Made by a program: the position numbers and the translations under genes | The notes under the pieces: model-generated | Told to the model about the DNA's origin: nothing | Databases searched by the model: none | What the model saw: only the letters and a program-made list of their open reading frames with translations | Shown: positions 44,893-53,463 of the stretch, piece after piece | Numbering within the stretch: the stretch's first letter is position 1 | Layout of the letters: each line of letters begins with the position of its first letter | NCBI GenBank assembly: GCA_965221545.1 | Contig: OZ244901.1 | Span: forward strand, 1,736,001-1,800,000 | Length of the DNA stretch: 64,000 nucleotides | Reading direction: 5' to 3' | Origin: JAJEFO01 sp022819605 | GTDB taxonomy: Bacteria; Pseudomonadota; Alphaproteobacteria; Rhodobacterales; Rhodobacteraceae

Positions 44893-45414
44893 ATGCCGGC
44901 TAGGCCAGAAAAAAGAAAGGCAACTCGAAGGAGAGGCACCCATTCGGTTGAAGGGCGTCTGAACAGCGAGATCATCCGGATGCTGGAAGACGATGGACGG
45001 ATGCCGTATTCCGAGATCGCGCTCAAGCTCCAGGTTTCCGAAGGCACCGTCCGGAACCGGGTGAATGGCATGAAGGACGCCGGGCTGTTGCGGATTGTGG
45101 CCATCGCGGATCCGTCCGCATCCGACTACAAGGCAGACGCGATGATCTGCCTCAAGGTGGCCCCGGGCATCACTCCCCAGGCCGTGGCCGAACGGTTGGG
45201 TGCGTTGTCCAGCGTCGTGTACATATTGTGGGTGACTGGGCGCTTTGACTTGTTGGTCGAGCTGATCTGCGACGATCCGGACGACCTTGCAGGTTTCCTG
45301 GAAGATCACATTCACGGCGTTGACGACATAGTGGACGCCGAGGTGATGCTGGGGCTGAAGAACTTCAAGAACCAGTTTCTTCTCAAACGCAACTGGAAGC
45401 CGCGCGACACCTGA
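44893..45414 (+). CDS. Lrp/AsnC-family transcriptional regulator
   Basis: 173 residues from ATG 44893. Seen: N-terminal HTH (LNSEIIRMLEDDGRMPYSEI, LQVSEGTVRNRVNGMKDAGL) and a C-terminal RAM ligand domain (ICLKVAPGITPQAVAERLGA, FDLLVELICDDPDDLAGFLE). Lrp proteins sense amino acids. A basic N-terminal extension of about 25 residues precedes the HTH. Likely controls the adjacent amine/amino-acid-like genes. A GGCGGTT-TGT-AACCGCC hairpin lies at 45432-45448 just after the stop, without a T-run. Confidence 0.87.
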   Translation: MPARPEKRKATRRRGTHSVEGRLNSEIIRMLEDDGRMPYSEIALKLQVSEGTVRNRVNGMKDAGLLRIVAIADPSASDYKADAMICLKVAPGITPQAVAERLGALSSVVYILWVTGRFDLLVELICDDPDDLAGFLEDHIHGVDDIVDAEVMLGLKNFKNQFLLKRNWKPRDT

Positions 45415-45862
45415 GCAAACTCAACCGTCGCGGCGGTTTGTAACCGCCTCGATGTCAAGAAGTGCGCGAGCCACTGGATCGGCAGACCATTCATCGTCAT
45501 CAGATGCAGCGGTCTCACGTCTTTGCCATGACCCACGCTGAACCAATTGCCGGAGCGCTGCAGCCTCCGGAACATGCCGGCGAGTCTTTCATCGGCTCCC
45601 TACATGACCGACGCCGCCAGGCAGGTCCGGCTACCCTTCGTGATCGGCTCCGACTCGTCCGAAATGCGCGATGGCGCGAACGCGTTCTGCATCAACATGA
45701 GGTAGGTGACGCCCTCTGCGACAAACGAGTGCGGCCCACATGTGATTCGATGATGTCGAAGCCGTCCGCAGCGACTTTTCTTCGATGGGCTTCCATGCTA
45801 GCGACCCGCGAATTCCACGGGGATGCGTGATGCCCTGCCCAACTGAATGACGAGGATTCCAC
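45415..45862. other. Intergenic stretch with one short hairpin
   Basis: About 450 bp between the Lrp gene and ndk. A 7-base-pair perfect hairpin (GGCGGTT at 45432, loop TGT, AACCGCC to 45448) could help end lrp transcription. No gene recognised. Confidence 0.45.
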
Positions 45863-46285
45863 ATGGCGATCGAACGCACATTGTCCATCATCAAGCCCGA
45901 TGCGACCAAGCGAAACCTGACTGGCAAGATCAACGCAAAGTTCGAGGAAGCCGGACTGCGCATCATCGCTCAGAAGCGCATCCACCTCACCAAGGCGCAG
46001 GCAGGCAAGTTCTACGAAGTGCATGCCGAGAGGCCCTTCTATGACGAACTCTGCGGGTTCATGGCTTCCGATCCGGTCGTGGTGCAAGTGCTCGAAGGAG
46101 AGAACGCCATAGCCAGGAACCGCGTTGTCATGGGAGCGACCAACCCGGCTGATGCCGACCCTGGCACGATACGCGCGGAATTTGCCGAGAGCGTGGGCGA
46201 GAACTCGGTGCATGGTTCGGATGCGCCTGAAACCGCTGCGGTCGAGATCGCGTATTTCTTTTCGGGGCTCGAACTGGTCGGCTGA
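45863..46285 (+). CDS. ndk: Nucleoside diphosphate kinase
   Basis: 140 residues. Equilibrates nucleoside di- and triphosphates through a phosphohistidine. Seen: ERTLSIIKPDATKRNLTGKI, AERPFYDELCGFM, VVMGATNPADADPGTIRAEF and the active-site His in ENSVHGSDAPETA. Normal length, convergent with the reductive dehalogenase fusion. Confidence 0.98.
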   Translation: MAIERTLSIIKPDATKRNLTGKINAKFEEAGLRIIAQKRIHLTKAQAGKFYEVHAERPFYDELCGFMASDPVVVQVLEGENAIARNRVVMGATNPADADPGTIRAEFAESVGENSVHGSDAPETAAVEIAYFFSGLELVG

Positions 46286-46424
46286 CCGTTTTTGACGATG
46301 CGGCACTGCCGAGGGCGGATTGGCCGGTTCCGCATTCCTTGAGATTCGACTCCAGTTCCGCCCGAGGATCCGATGGTCAGTGCGCGGACTTCCCGACTCG
46401 CGTCATCCACGAACTCCCGTTGCT

Positions 46425-49400
46425 TCAGATGTCCACCTCTATGGCGCCGTCCGGTTCGGCGGCGCGAGACTGGCAGAGTATGATGGAGTCCTTGCGTTGT
46501 GCAGCCGAGAGCACGAAATCCCGATGCTCGACCTCGCCTGCGACCAAGCCGCACTTGCAGACGCCGCAAAGCCCGTCCGAACACTTCACGTCAATGGAAA
46601 TGCCGCGTTCGGTCAGGACATCGGTCGCGCTCTTGTCTGCAGGCACTTCAAGCGTGATTTCGGATCGGATGAGCTTCAGCGTGAACGGGTGATTTTCGTA
46701 TTCCGGAACCTCGGGAACCGAAAAGTACTCGAGATGGCGAGCCTCTTCCGGGAAGCCCTGTCGTTCGGCAGCCTCAATGACGGCGGACATGTAGCGGTCC
46801 GGACCGCATGTGTAGACGTGGGTGCCGCCCGAGTACGGCCCGAGAATTGATTGCAGGTCCGCCCTGCTGCCTTCGTCGGAGACGTGCAGCGTTACATGCT
46901 CGGCCCAGGGCATGGCAAGGAGGTCATCGAGATAGGCGGCCTTGTCACGCGACGGCACCGAATAATGAAGCGTGAAGTCGCGGCCGAGTTCATGCAAGCG
47001 ATGCCCCATGGCCACCATTGGCGTGACCCCGATTCCGCCGCCCATGAGAAGCGTCCGTGCGGCGCCTTCCTCCAAAGGGAAGTGATTGATCGGCTTCGAC
47101 AGGAAGACCCGGCGACCTGCCGTGAATATGCGATGCAGCAGCGTCGAGCCGCCGCGCCCGTCGCCTTCCCGCAGGACACCGATCTGATAAACCGAACGGT
47201 CTTGCGGGTTGCCGGACATTGAGTATTGCCGAAGAAACTCCGGTGCCACGACGATGTCCAAGTGCGCGCCGGCCGTCCATTCCGGCAGGTTGCGGCCATC
47301 GGGGTCGCGGAATTCATAGATCGTTACGTCGCCGCCGCGTGGATCGACCTTCGACACGACCATCTTCAGGACCGGACTGTCTGCATGGTCAAGAACTTCG
47401 TGCGCGAGACCCTCGATGTCGCCGCGCTCGAGACGCGCCTTGTATGCCTCTGGCGTCAGCATGGCCTCGTAGGCCTCGATCCCGGATTCGCGGTCCATTG
47501 GAAAGGGGTATGGCCAAGGCGGCGGCGTGAGATGTGCCGGATAGACGGCCAGCGTCTGGTCCTCGTATTTCAGGTCAAGCTCCCGCTGCAGGTCGCGGGC
47601 GTTCACCGCCTCGCGTGCCGGCCGGTAGCCGCCGTCTTCCTCGATCCCGATATCCCACCACCACTTCTTGACCGGGTTAAGACCGCCGTTGCCCAGGCGG
47701 TCATCAAGGCGCGCAAGGGCAGGGGCAAGCGCCGGCACATTCATGGCTGCCCAGCGAAAGGGCTTCTCGGCAAACAGTCCTTCAAGATTCCACGGGCAGG
47801 TTTTCATGCATCTGCCGCACATGGCGCCGCCGGGTGTCGTGATGCGGTAGGTTGCGCATTTCTGGCTGTCGGACTTCCAGATCTCGTATCCGTTGAACAT
47901 CAGTTTCGGACCCGCCGTGATCGCGCCTGACGGACATTCCCGCGCGCACTTGTTGCATGCCTCGCAAAATGCCTGGAGTCCGAAGTCAATCGGCTTGTCA
48001 TGTGCGAGCGGCATGTCCGTGGTCACGACACCCGATTTGAGGCGGGGCCCGAGGAAGGGATTCAGAATCACTTCCCCGATGCGGCTGACCTCGCCAAGGC
48101 CTGACAGCAGCAGGAGCGGTGGCTGGACGACCTCGCCATCAAGGACCGTATGCGCCTTTGCCCCGTAGCCAAGGCTCCTGATGTGCTTCGCAATGACGCC
48201 GCCCAGAAGGGAAAACCTGAGATAAGCTCGCATGGACTGCGCGACGCTGATCCAGTCGTCGCCGCTGGCCCCTTCCATTGTCTCGTAGCCCTGGTCAATG
48301 ATCATGCTGATCGCCTGATCGTGCGGCGGGTCGATGGGTGCGCCGGTCGCGTCGTGGCTGTACCATGTCCATTCGGGACAGCGGCTGATCCCGACCGCAT
48401 CGACACCCAGGAAGTAGCTCGCCGACTTCACGTTCGCGGCGTTGCGTTCCGCGTCCGACGGGCGTTTGCCCGCTTCGGCCGCACCGTCCTGCAAGAGCAC
48501 GAAGGCCCCGAGCATGCGTCTTTGAGCCATTGCTGTCGGTGCCTTCCGAGCGTAATGCCCGTTCCTTGCGCCGTCCTGAACAGCCTTGCCCATGTCGCCG
48601 AACTGGGCGCGCGCAAACATGTCGGTTCGTTTCGGCACGCGGGGCACGCGCGGCTCGTCGATGAAGGTCGTGGGATCGTCCACGCGCTTCAGGGTTTCAA
48701 ACGGGTGCGGGCCGTCGACGTAGTTGCGGCGCCTGAAAGGGTCCTTGTTGAACGCGTTTTTCGCGGTTCGGTAGCCAGACCACCATGCAGGGCCGCGTGT
48801 GCCGATCAACGGCTGCTTCGCCGCAAGCGGCAGGTCGGGCGTCATCTCGAAAGTGGTGGTCAGCGCCGCAAGACCGAACCTGTCACCGAGGAACGGATTG
48901 CGCAGAACGCCTTGCCTTGCGATCGCAAGTCCGGCTTCGACAGCCAGCCTGTTCAGGTCGACATCCGAGGAGCTTGCGCTGTGCGCCTTGGCGTCATGGC
49001 CAAGAAGGCGAATGTAGTTTGCCAGGATGACCGCAGTTTCCGATGCACGGAGGCAGGCGGCATGGTCTTCGGCTCCCTCAAGCCATTCCGTTCCTGGCTC
49101 GCCGTCCCGGATCGGTCGCGGCCGCGCATTGAGGAAGACTAGAGCATGGGTGTGCCCGCCAATGGTTGACGGCGGGGCTTCCATCGACTCCTTCAGGTCC
49201 GCCATGATCATGTCGATGCCGCTTGCAAGCGTCTTTGTCTGGCGCGTCTTCAGGTCATTGGCCAACCGGTCAATGTCAGGGTTCCTCCATGGCTCTTCCA
49301 GAAGGGCGTCGTCGGGCAGGCGGCAGACTCCGACCATCGCGGCATCCGAGAAGTACCCGAACGACTTGAGGTGACGGGCCCGCTCCGTCGGGTCGGCCGG

Positions 49401-49628
49401 ACATTCGGCAACTGCCTTGTTGACGAGGCCGTCCCTGATCGCGTCCATCATCGCCTGGTACTCCGCCATTGCGTTCACGACGCAATCCGGCGCGTCGGGT
49501 TTCCGGAAGGCCAGCGGCTCGGGACGAGGCAGGCCCGCAACATCCGCCGTCTTGGATCGGCGAAGGCGCTCAAGCGGATAGGGGCCTAGATGAACGGGAC
49601 GGTTACTGTCTGTGAACAAGCGGGTCAT
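46425..49628 (-). CDS. Self-sufficient reductive dehalogenase (RdhA-reductase fusion)
   Basis: 1067 residues from ATG 49628. Cobalamin/4Fe-4S enzyme that removes halogen from organohalides, with its own NAD(P)H reductase. Layout: ~90-270 a degenerate RdhA-like half without Fe-S cysteines; ~395-620 the active RdhA domain with 4Fe-4S motifs CEACNKCARECP (C555, 558, 561, 565) and CGRCMKTCPW (C604, 607, 611) plus C591; ~745-965 an FMN/NAD(P)H module (QYSMSG, GGGIGVTPM); ~980-1067 a 2Fe-2S ferredoxin (C1016, 1021, 1024, 1052). Y469, K531 and R595 are spaced exactly as Tyr426, Lys488 and Arg552 of NpRdhA. No TAT signal, so cytoplasmic and catabolic like BhbA, not respiratory. Longer upstream frame to 50138 overlaps the SBP and is unlikely. 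Monocistronic, divergent from a YejA-like binding protein. Confidence 0.9.
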   Translation of the reverse strand: MTRLFTDSNRPVHLGPYPLERLRRSKTADVAGLPRPEPLAFRKPDAPDCVVNAMAEYQAMMDAIRDGLVNKAVAECPADPTERARHLKSFGYFSDAAMVGVCRLPDDALLEEPWRNPDIDRLANDLKTRQTKTLASGIDMIMADLKESMEAPPSTIGGHTHALVFLNARPRPIRDGEPGTEWLEGAEDHAACLRASETAVILANYIRLLGHDAKAHSASSSDVDLNRLAVEAGLAIARQGVLRNPFLGDRFGLAALTTTFEMTPDLPLAAKQPLIGTRGPAWWSGYRTAKNAFNKDPFRRRNYVDGPHPFETLKRVDDPTTFIDEPRVPRVPKRTDMFARAQFGDMGKAVQDGARNGHYARKAPTAMAQRRMLGAFVLLQDGAAEAGKRPSDAERNAANVKSASYFLGVDAVGISRCPEWTWYSHDATGAPIDPPHDQAISMIIDQGYETMEGASGDDWISVAQSMRAYLRFSLLGGVIAKHIRSLGYGAKAHTVLDGEVVQPPLLLLSGLGEVSRIGEVILNPFLGPRLKSGVVTTDMPLAHDKPIDFGLQAFCEACNKCARECPSGAITAGPKLMFNGYEIWKSDSQKCATYRITTPGGAMCGRCMKTCPWNLEGLFAEKPFRWAAMNVPALAPALARLDDRLGNGGLNPVKKWWWDIGIEEDGGYRPAREAVNARDLQRELDLKYEDQTLAVYPAHLTPPPWPYPFPMDRESGIEAYEAMLTPEAYKARLERGDIEGLAHEVLDHADSPVLKMVVSKVDPRGGDVTIYEFRDPDGRNLPEWTAGAHLDIVVAPEFLRQYSMSGNPQDRSVYQIGVLREGDGRGGSTLLHRIFTAGRRVFLSKPINHFPLEEGAARTLLMGGGIGVTPMVAMGHRLHELGRDFTLHYSVPSRDKAAYLDDLLAMPWAEHVTLHVSDEGSRADLQSILGPYSGGTHVYTCGPDRYMSAVIEAAERQGFPEEARHLEYFSVPEVPEYENHPFTLKLIRSEITLEVPADKSATDVLTERGISIDVKCSDGLCGVCKCGLVAGEVEHRDFVLSAAQRKDSIILCQSRAAEPDGAIEVDI

Positions 49629-49757
49629 TGTCGCGAAGCTAATCCGCATGTATTGAATTGCACAAGTGGCCGATGTGCCCGCCGCAGTCGACAATCGGAT
49701 GCGGGTGCCGCAAGGCGGGCAAGTCGGTCGCAGGACCGATTTGCAAGGGAGCTTCCA

Positions 49758-51596
49758 ATGCGGGCAGCCATATTCTGCATGTTTCTCGGCCTGACAGGCG
49801 CGGCATTTGCCGAGAGCCATCAGGACACGATCACGAGCCATGGTATTTCGACCTTTGGCGAACTCAAGTACCCTCCGGATTTCCCGCATTTCGATTACGT
49901 GAACCCGGATGCGCCCAAAGGGGGCACGATGAGCTTTCGGGGCTTCCTGGCAAGCCAGACCTTCGACAGCCTGAACCAGTTTATCCTTGCTGGCGAACCG
50001 GCGCAGGGCCTTGGACTGATCTATGACTCGCTCTTGGAGCGGGCCTATGACGAGGCCGACGCGGTCTACGGCCTGCTCGCCGAAAGTCTGGAATACCCCG
50101 AGGACCGGTCTTGGGTCGTGTTCACCTTGCGTGACCACGCGGCCTTCGCGGACGGAGAGCCGGTGACCGCATCGGACGTTGTCTGGACGATCAGGACGCT
50201 AAAGACCGACGGCAGCCCGAACTACAGGATTGCGCTTGAGGACGTGGCAAGTGTCGAGGCACTTTCTGAACGCGAGGTTCGGTTCGAGTTCGCTGAGGGC
50301 GTCGCGACGCGGGACCTGATTTCCGAGGTTGGCCAGATGCCCGTGCTTCCGGAACACTACTATCAGACCGTGGACTTCACGCGATCGACGCTGGAGCCTC
50401 CCCTCGGTTCAGGACCTTACCTTGTCGACAAGGTCGATGCAGGTCGCCAGATCGTCTACTGCCGCAATCCCGACTATTGGGCTGCCGAATTGCCCGTGAA
50501 CGTGGGCGCGTACAATTTCGACTGTTTCCGTTACGAGTATTTTGCGGACAACACTGCAGCGTTCGAGGCGCTGAAGGCAGGCGTCTACCTGTTTCACGAA
50601 GAGTTCTTCTCGGCCCTTTGGGCAACAGCCTATGACTTTCCGGCGCTGGAGAAGGGCTGGGTGAAACGCGAGGTGCTGGATGATGGCCGACCGTCCGGCG
50701 CGCAGGGCTTCTGGTTCAACATGCGGCTTCCCAAGTTTCAGGACCGGAGAGTGCGCGAGGCCATCGGGATGATGTTCAACTTCGAATGGTCGAACGAAAC
50801 CCTTTTCTACGGATCCTATGCTCGGCTCGACAGTTTCTGGGAGAATGCGCCAATGCAGGCCGAGGGGATGCTGGAAGGTGAGGAACTCGCCGTGCTCGAA
50901 CCCTACCGCAACCAGTTGCCGGAGACCGTCTTCACCGAACCGGCCTTCGTGCCGCCTGTCAGCACAACGAGCAAGACGGACCGTCGGCTTGTTCGGGCGG
51001 CAAATGCCCTCCTCGAAGAGGCAGGGTGGACCATCGGCGATGACGGTATGCGACGCAACGCTGATGGCGAGGTGCTGAGCATCGAGTTCATCGATGACGG
51101 GCCGGCCTTCGAGCGCATTGTCCTGCCTTTCGCAGAAAACCTGAAGCTTCTCGGCATCGATGCCAGATTTGAGCTGATCGACAGTGCGGAACTGGAACAA
51201 AGGCAGGAAGACTTCGAATATGACATCTACGTCGCGCGATTCATCTTGCCGCTGAGCCCGTCGCTTGAATTGAAGATCCTGTTTTCAAGCGAAAGCGCCA
51301 ATACGCCGGGAACGTTCAACCTGACCGGACTGGCCGACCCCGTTGTCGACGCCTTGATCGACGAGATCATCGGTGCCGAAACTCGGGCCGAGATGGAGGT
51401 GCGCGTCATGGCGCTCGACAGGGTTCTGCGCGACCGCATGATCTGGGTGCCGAACTGGTACAAGGGGTCGCACTGGGTTGCCTATTGGGACGTGTTCGGG
51501 CGACCGGAGATAAAGCCGCCTTACAACAGGGGCATCAACTACTGGTGGTGGGACGAGGGCAAGTACGAGAAGCTGCGTGCCGAGGGTGCGCTATAG
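49758..51596 (+). CDS. Family 5 extracellular solute-binding protein (YejA-like)
   Basis: 612 residues from ATG 49758, with signal peptide MRAAIFCMFLGLTGAAFA. Periplasmic receptor for oligopeptides or peptide-like compounds. Seen: LKYPPDFPHFDYVNPDAPKG and GGTMSFRGFLASQTFDSLNQ (YejA start), WTIRTLKTDGSPNYR, PLGSGPYLVDKVDAG, GFWFNMRLPKFQDRRVREAI and a tryptophan-rich end (NWYKGSHWVAYWDVF). No yejBEF permease genes follow; it may use a permease encoded elsewhere. Divergent from the dehalogenase with 129 bp between starts. Confidence 0.9.
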   Translation: MRAAIFCMFLGLTGAAFAESHQDTITSHGISTFGELKYPPDFPHFDYVNPDAPKGGTMSFRGFLASQTFDSLNQFILAGEPAQGLGLIYDSLLERAYDEADAVYGLLAESLEYPEDRSWVVFTLRDHAAFADGEPVTASDVVWTIRTLKTDGSPNYRIALEDVASVEALSEREVRFEFAEGVATRDLISEVGQMPVLPEHYYQTVDFTRSTLEPPLGSGPYLVDKVDAGRQIVYCRNPDYWAAELPVNVGAYNFDCFRYEYFADNTAAFEALKAGVYLFHEEFFSALWATAYDFPALEKGWVKREVLDDGRPSGAQGFWFNMRLPKFQDRRVREAIGMMFNFEWSNETLFYGSYARLDSFWENAPMQAEGMLEGEELAVLEPYRNQLPETVFTEPAFVPPVSTTSKTDRRLVRAANALLEEAGWTIGDDGMRRNADGEVLSIEFIDDGPAFERIVLPFAENLKLLGIDARFELIDSAELEQRQEDFEYDIYVARFILPLSPSLELKILFSSESANTPGTFNLTGLADPVVDALIDEIIGAETRAEMEVRVMALDRVLRDRMIWVPNWYKGSHWVAYWDVFGRPEIKPPYNRGINYWWWDEGKYEKLRAEGAL

Positions 51597-51949
51597 CGCA
51601 CTCGATCTGCTTGGATTTGATTTAGCGGCGTATCCTGTCGTTTGGGGAAGCCCGAAGCGAAGCGGAAGTGCCGTGAGCGAATGCTGGCGGGTCCGGTGAT
51701 GGAACGACGGCGGACGAGAAAGGCTTCGGCATAGATGCTGGATGGTGGTGATGGTCCGCCTGAGGGCCGATCCGGATTCGATGTTCGTCGAATGACGCCT
51801 TCGACCGAACTCCCGCAGGCCGATGATCGAGTGAGAAGCGGAATTGCCTGCGCCAGTTCCCTCCGAACCGCCTGAGCAAGGATCCGGGATGTGCCCGATA
51901 ATCCCGGGATGCATTGGTCATGGTTGCGTGAATTCGATATTATTGCTGC
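51597..51949. other. Intergenic stretch, possible decayed transposase fragment
   Basis: About 350 bp. On the minus strand around 51610-51690 the frame reads SLTALPLRFGLPQTTGYAAK, which faintly recalls the LFGLPLRQTTGF segment of IS5-type transposases. No intact frame, ends or repeats were seen. Otherwise nothing recognised. Confidence 0.3.
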
Positions 51950-52645
51950 ATGACAATGCCGCGTCACCCCCGTTTCGTGCCTCGCCTCGATGTGCTGGCT
52001 GAAGCGCAGTTGTCGTTGTGGTCAGAACTGTCGGAAACGCCGGATTCGTTCGTCTTGTACGGCGGCTCGGCCATTGCCTTGCGGTTGGGACACCGAGAGT
52101 CGGCCGATTTCGATTTCATTGCAAGACTGTCGTTCTCACCGCAGGAGTTGTTGTCATCCGTCCCCTACCTGCGTGACGCGGAGACCTATCAGGTCGAGCC
52201 GCACTCTCTTGGTTGCCGAGTCTACCGTTGCAGCGCACCGGTACAGCTATCCTATTTCAAGCCTGTCGATTTCCCGTGCTTGGAAAGTGCGGAGCTGACG
52301 GAAGATACCGGTCTAAGGGTTGCGTCCTTGCGTGACCTTGCCGTCACCAAATTGACGGTGGTCCAGCAGCGCGCCGAGAAAAAGGACTACCTGGACCTTC
52401 ATGCCATGCTGCACCAGGCCGGCATGTCTTTGGAAGACATGCTGGCGGATGCGCACGAAGCCTATGGTGATCGATTTGCTCCGCTTCCATCGTTGCAGGC
52501 CCTTGGCTACTTTGAAGATGGCGATGTGCGTACTTTCCCAGACCAGTTGAAACGTGATCTCGAGCGTGATGTGGCGTCGGTTGACCTCCATCGATTGGCA
52601 GGGCGACTAGGGAAACGTGACCGAGAACCGGAGATTAAGTCGTGA
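51950..52645 (+). CDS. AbiEii/AbiGii-family nucleotidyltransferase
   Basis: 231 residues (ATG 51950, second ATG two codons later). Nucleotidyltransferase-fold protein of the type IV toxin-antitoxin/abortive-infection family. Seen: the active-site pattern YGGSAIALRLGHRESADFDF (GG then HR-S-DFDF), LRDLAVTKLTVVQQRAEKKD and YLDLHAMLHQAG, all family hallmarks. Its stop overlaps the GTG of the next gene (GTGA). Intact catalytic motif implies activity. Confidence 0.83.
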   Translation: MTMPRHPRFVPRLDVLAEAQLSLWSELSETPDSFVLYGGSAIALRLGHRESADFDFIARLSFSPQELLSSVPYLRDAETYQVEPHSLGCRVYRCSAPVQLSYFKPVDFPCLESAELTEDTGLRVASLRDLAVTKLTVVQQRAEKKDYLDLHAMLHQAGMSLEDMLADAHEAYGDRFAPLPSLQALGYFEDGDVRTFPDQLKRDLERDVASVDLHRLAGRLGKRDREPEIKS

Positions 52646-52998
52646 CCCCTTCCGAAACGGATGCCTTGCGTCATGTGGCGCAGCGGGTTGTATGGTTCAA
52701 GACGCCTGCAGACGCGACGGCGGATGAGAGAGGCTTTCTGACGCATGTGCTGAGTCATGGCACCCTGTCCGACATTCAAACGACGCGTCGTGTTGTCGGA
52801 GACGAGCGGATAAGGCAGGCGCTGGAAACCGCACCGAGCGGAGTTTTCTCTTCCCGCCAATGGCGGTACTGGAACCGATTTTACGGGATAGTGCCGGTTC
52901 CCCCCATGCCTGAGCGCCGGTTTCAAAAGGAGCGGGCAGGAACAACTCCGGGCTCACGGAAGTCGCCGAAGGGATTGTCGCGTTCAGACGACAGGTGA
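52642..52998 (+). CDS. DUF6922-like partner of the nucleotidyltransferase
   Basis: 118 residues from GTG 52642. Seen: FLTHVLSHGTLSDIQTTRRV, VGDERIRQALETAPSGVFSS and QWRYWNRFYGIVPVPPMPER, matching the short DUF6922 proteins that accompany AbiEii-type genes. Likely DNA-binding or neutralising partner; the roles within such pairs are not settled. It follows the enzyme gene here, whereas in the pairs I recall it usually comes first. Translationally coupled. Confidence 0.7.
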   Translation: MTPSETDALRHVAQRVVWFKTPADATADERGFLTHVLSHGTLSDIQTTRRVVGDERIRQALETAPSGVFSSRQWRYWNRFYGIVPVPPMPERRFQKERAGTTPGSRKSPKGLSRSDDR

Positions 52999-53463
52999 AC
53001 GCCCACTTTCGCGGATTGAACCATCGTGGGTTACTTTCGGAGGGCAGGGGCAGCCTTCGGTCGGGAAGCGTGCGGGTTGTCGCAAGGCTTGACCAGGAAG
53101 CCGCCTCGTTTACGGGGCGGAGTGCTCAACATATAGATCCAGTTTCGCTCACGCTGATCTTCTTCGAATTCCGGGCGTTTCTTGAAAGCTGTCTGCTGCG
53201 CAGAATGGCAACCTCATGACATCTTCCCGCTTGCAGCCCAAGACCCAGAATTTCCAGACCGGCTCAGGAAGGACATGGTGAATCCGGAGTGAGCGATGCA
53301 AGTCCTGTTCGCCCGCGGATCTGGCACCGCTTGGCCCCAAGCTCTGGGGCATCGGCAGGCCGCCGTATATATTGGGGACGCGATCGCGCGGAGCGTCGAA
53401 TGTCGACCCCGACGGCGAAAACCGTCAAACCGTCACATCAAGGGATACAATTGGCAAGTCAGG
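52999..53463. other. Intergenic stretch without recognisable gene
   Basis: About 465 bp between the AbiEii/DUF6922 pair and the 3' end of the convergent fic gene. Small open frames show no family motif or ribosome-binding site. A TATATATT at 53366-53373 is the only AT-rich feature. Confidence 0.4.

Noticed and set aside
49629..50138. N-terminal extension of the dehalogenase to residue 1237
   Set aside because: Would overlap the divergent binding-protein gene by 381 bases and has no domain; ATG 49628 starts a protein-like N-terminus.
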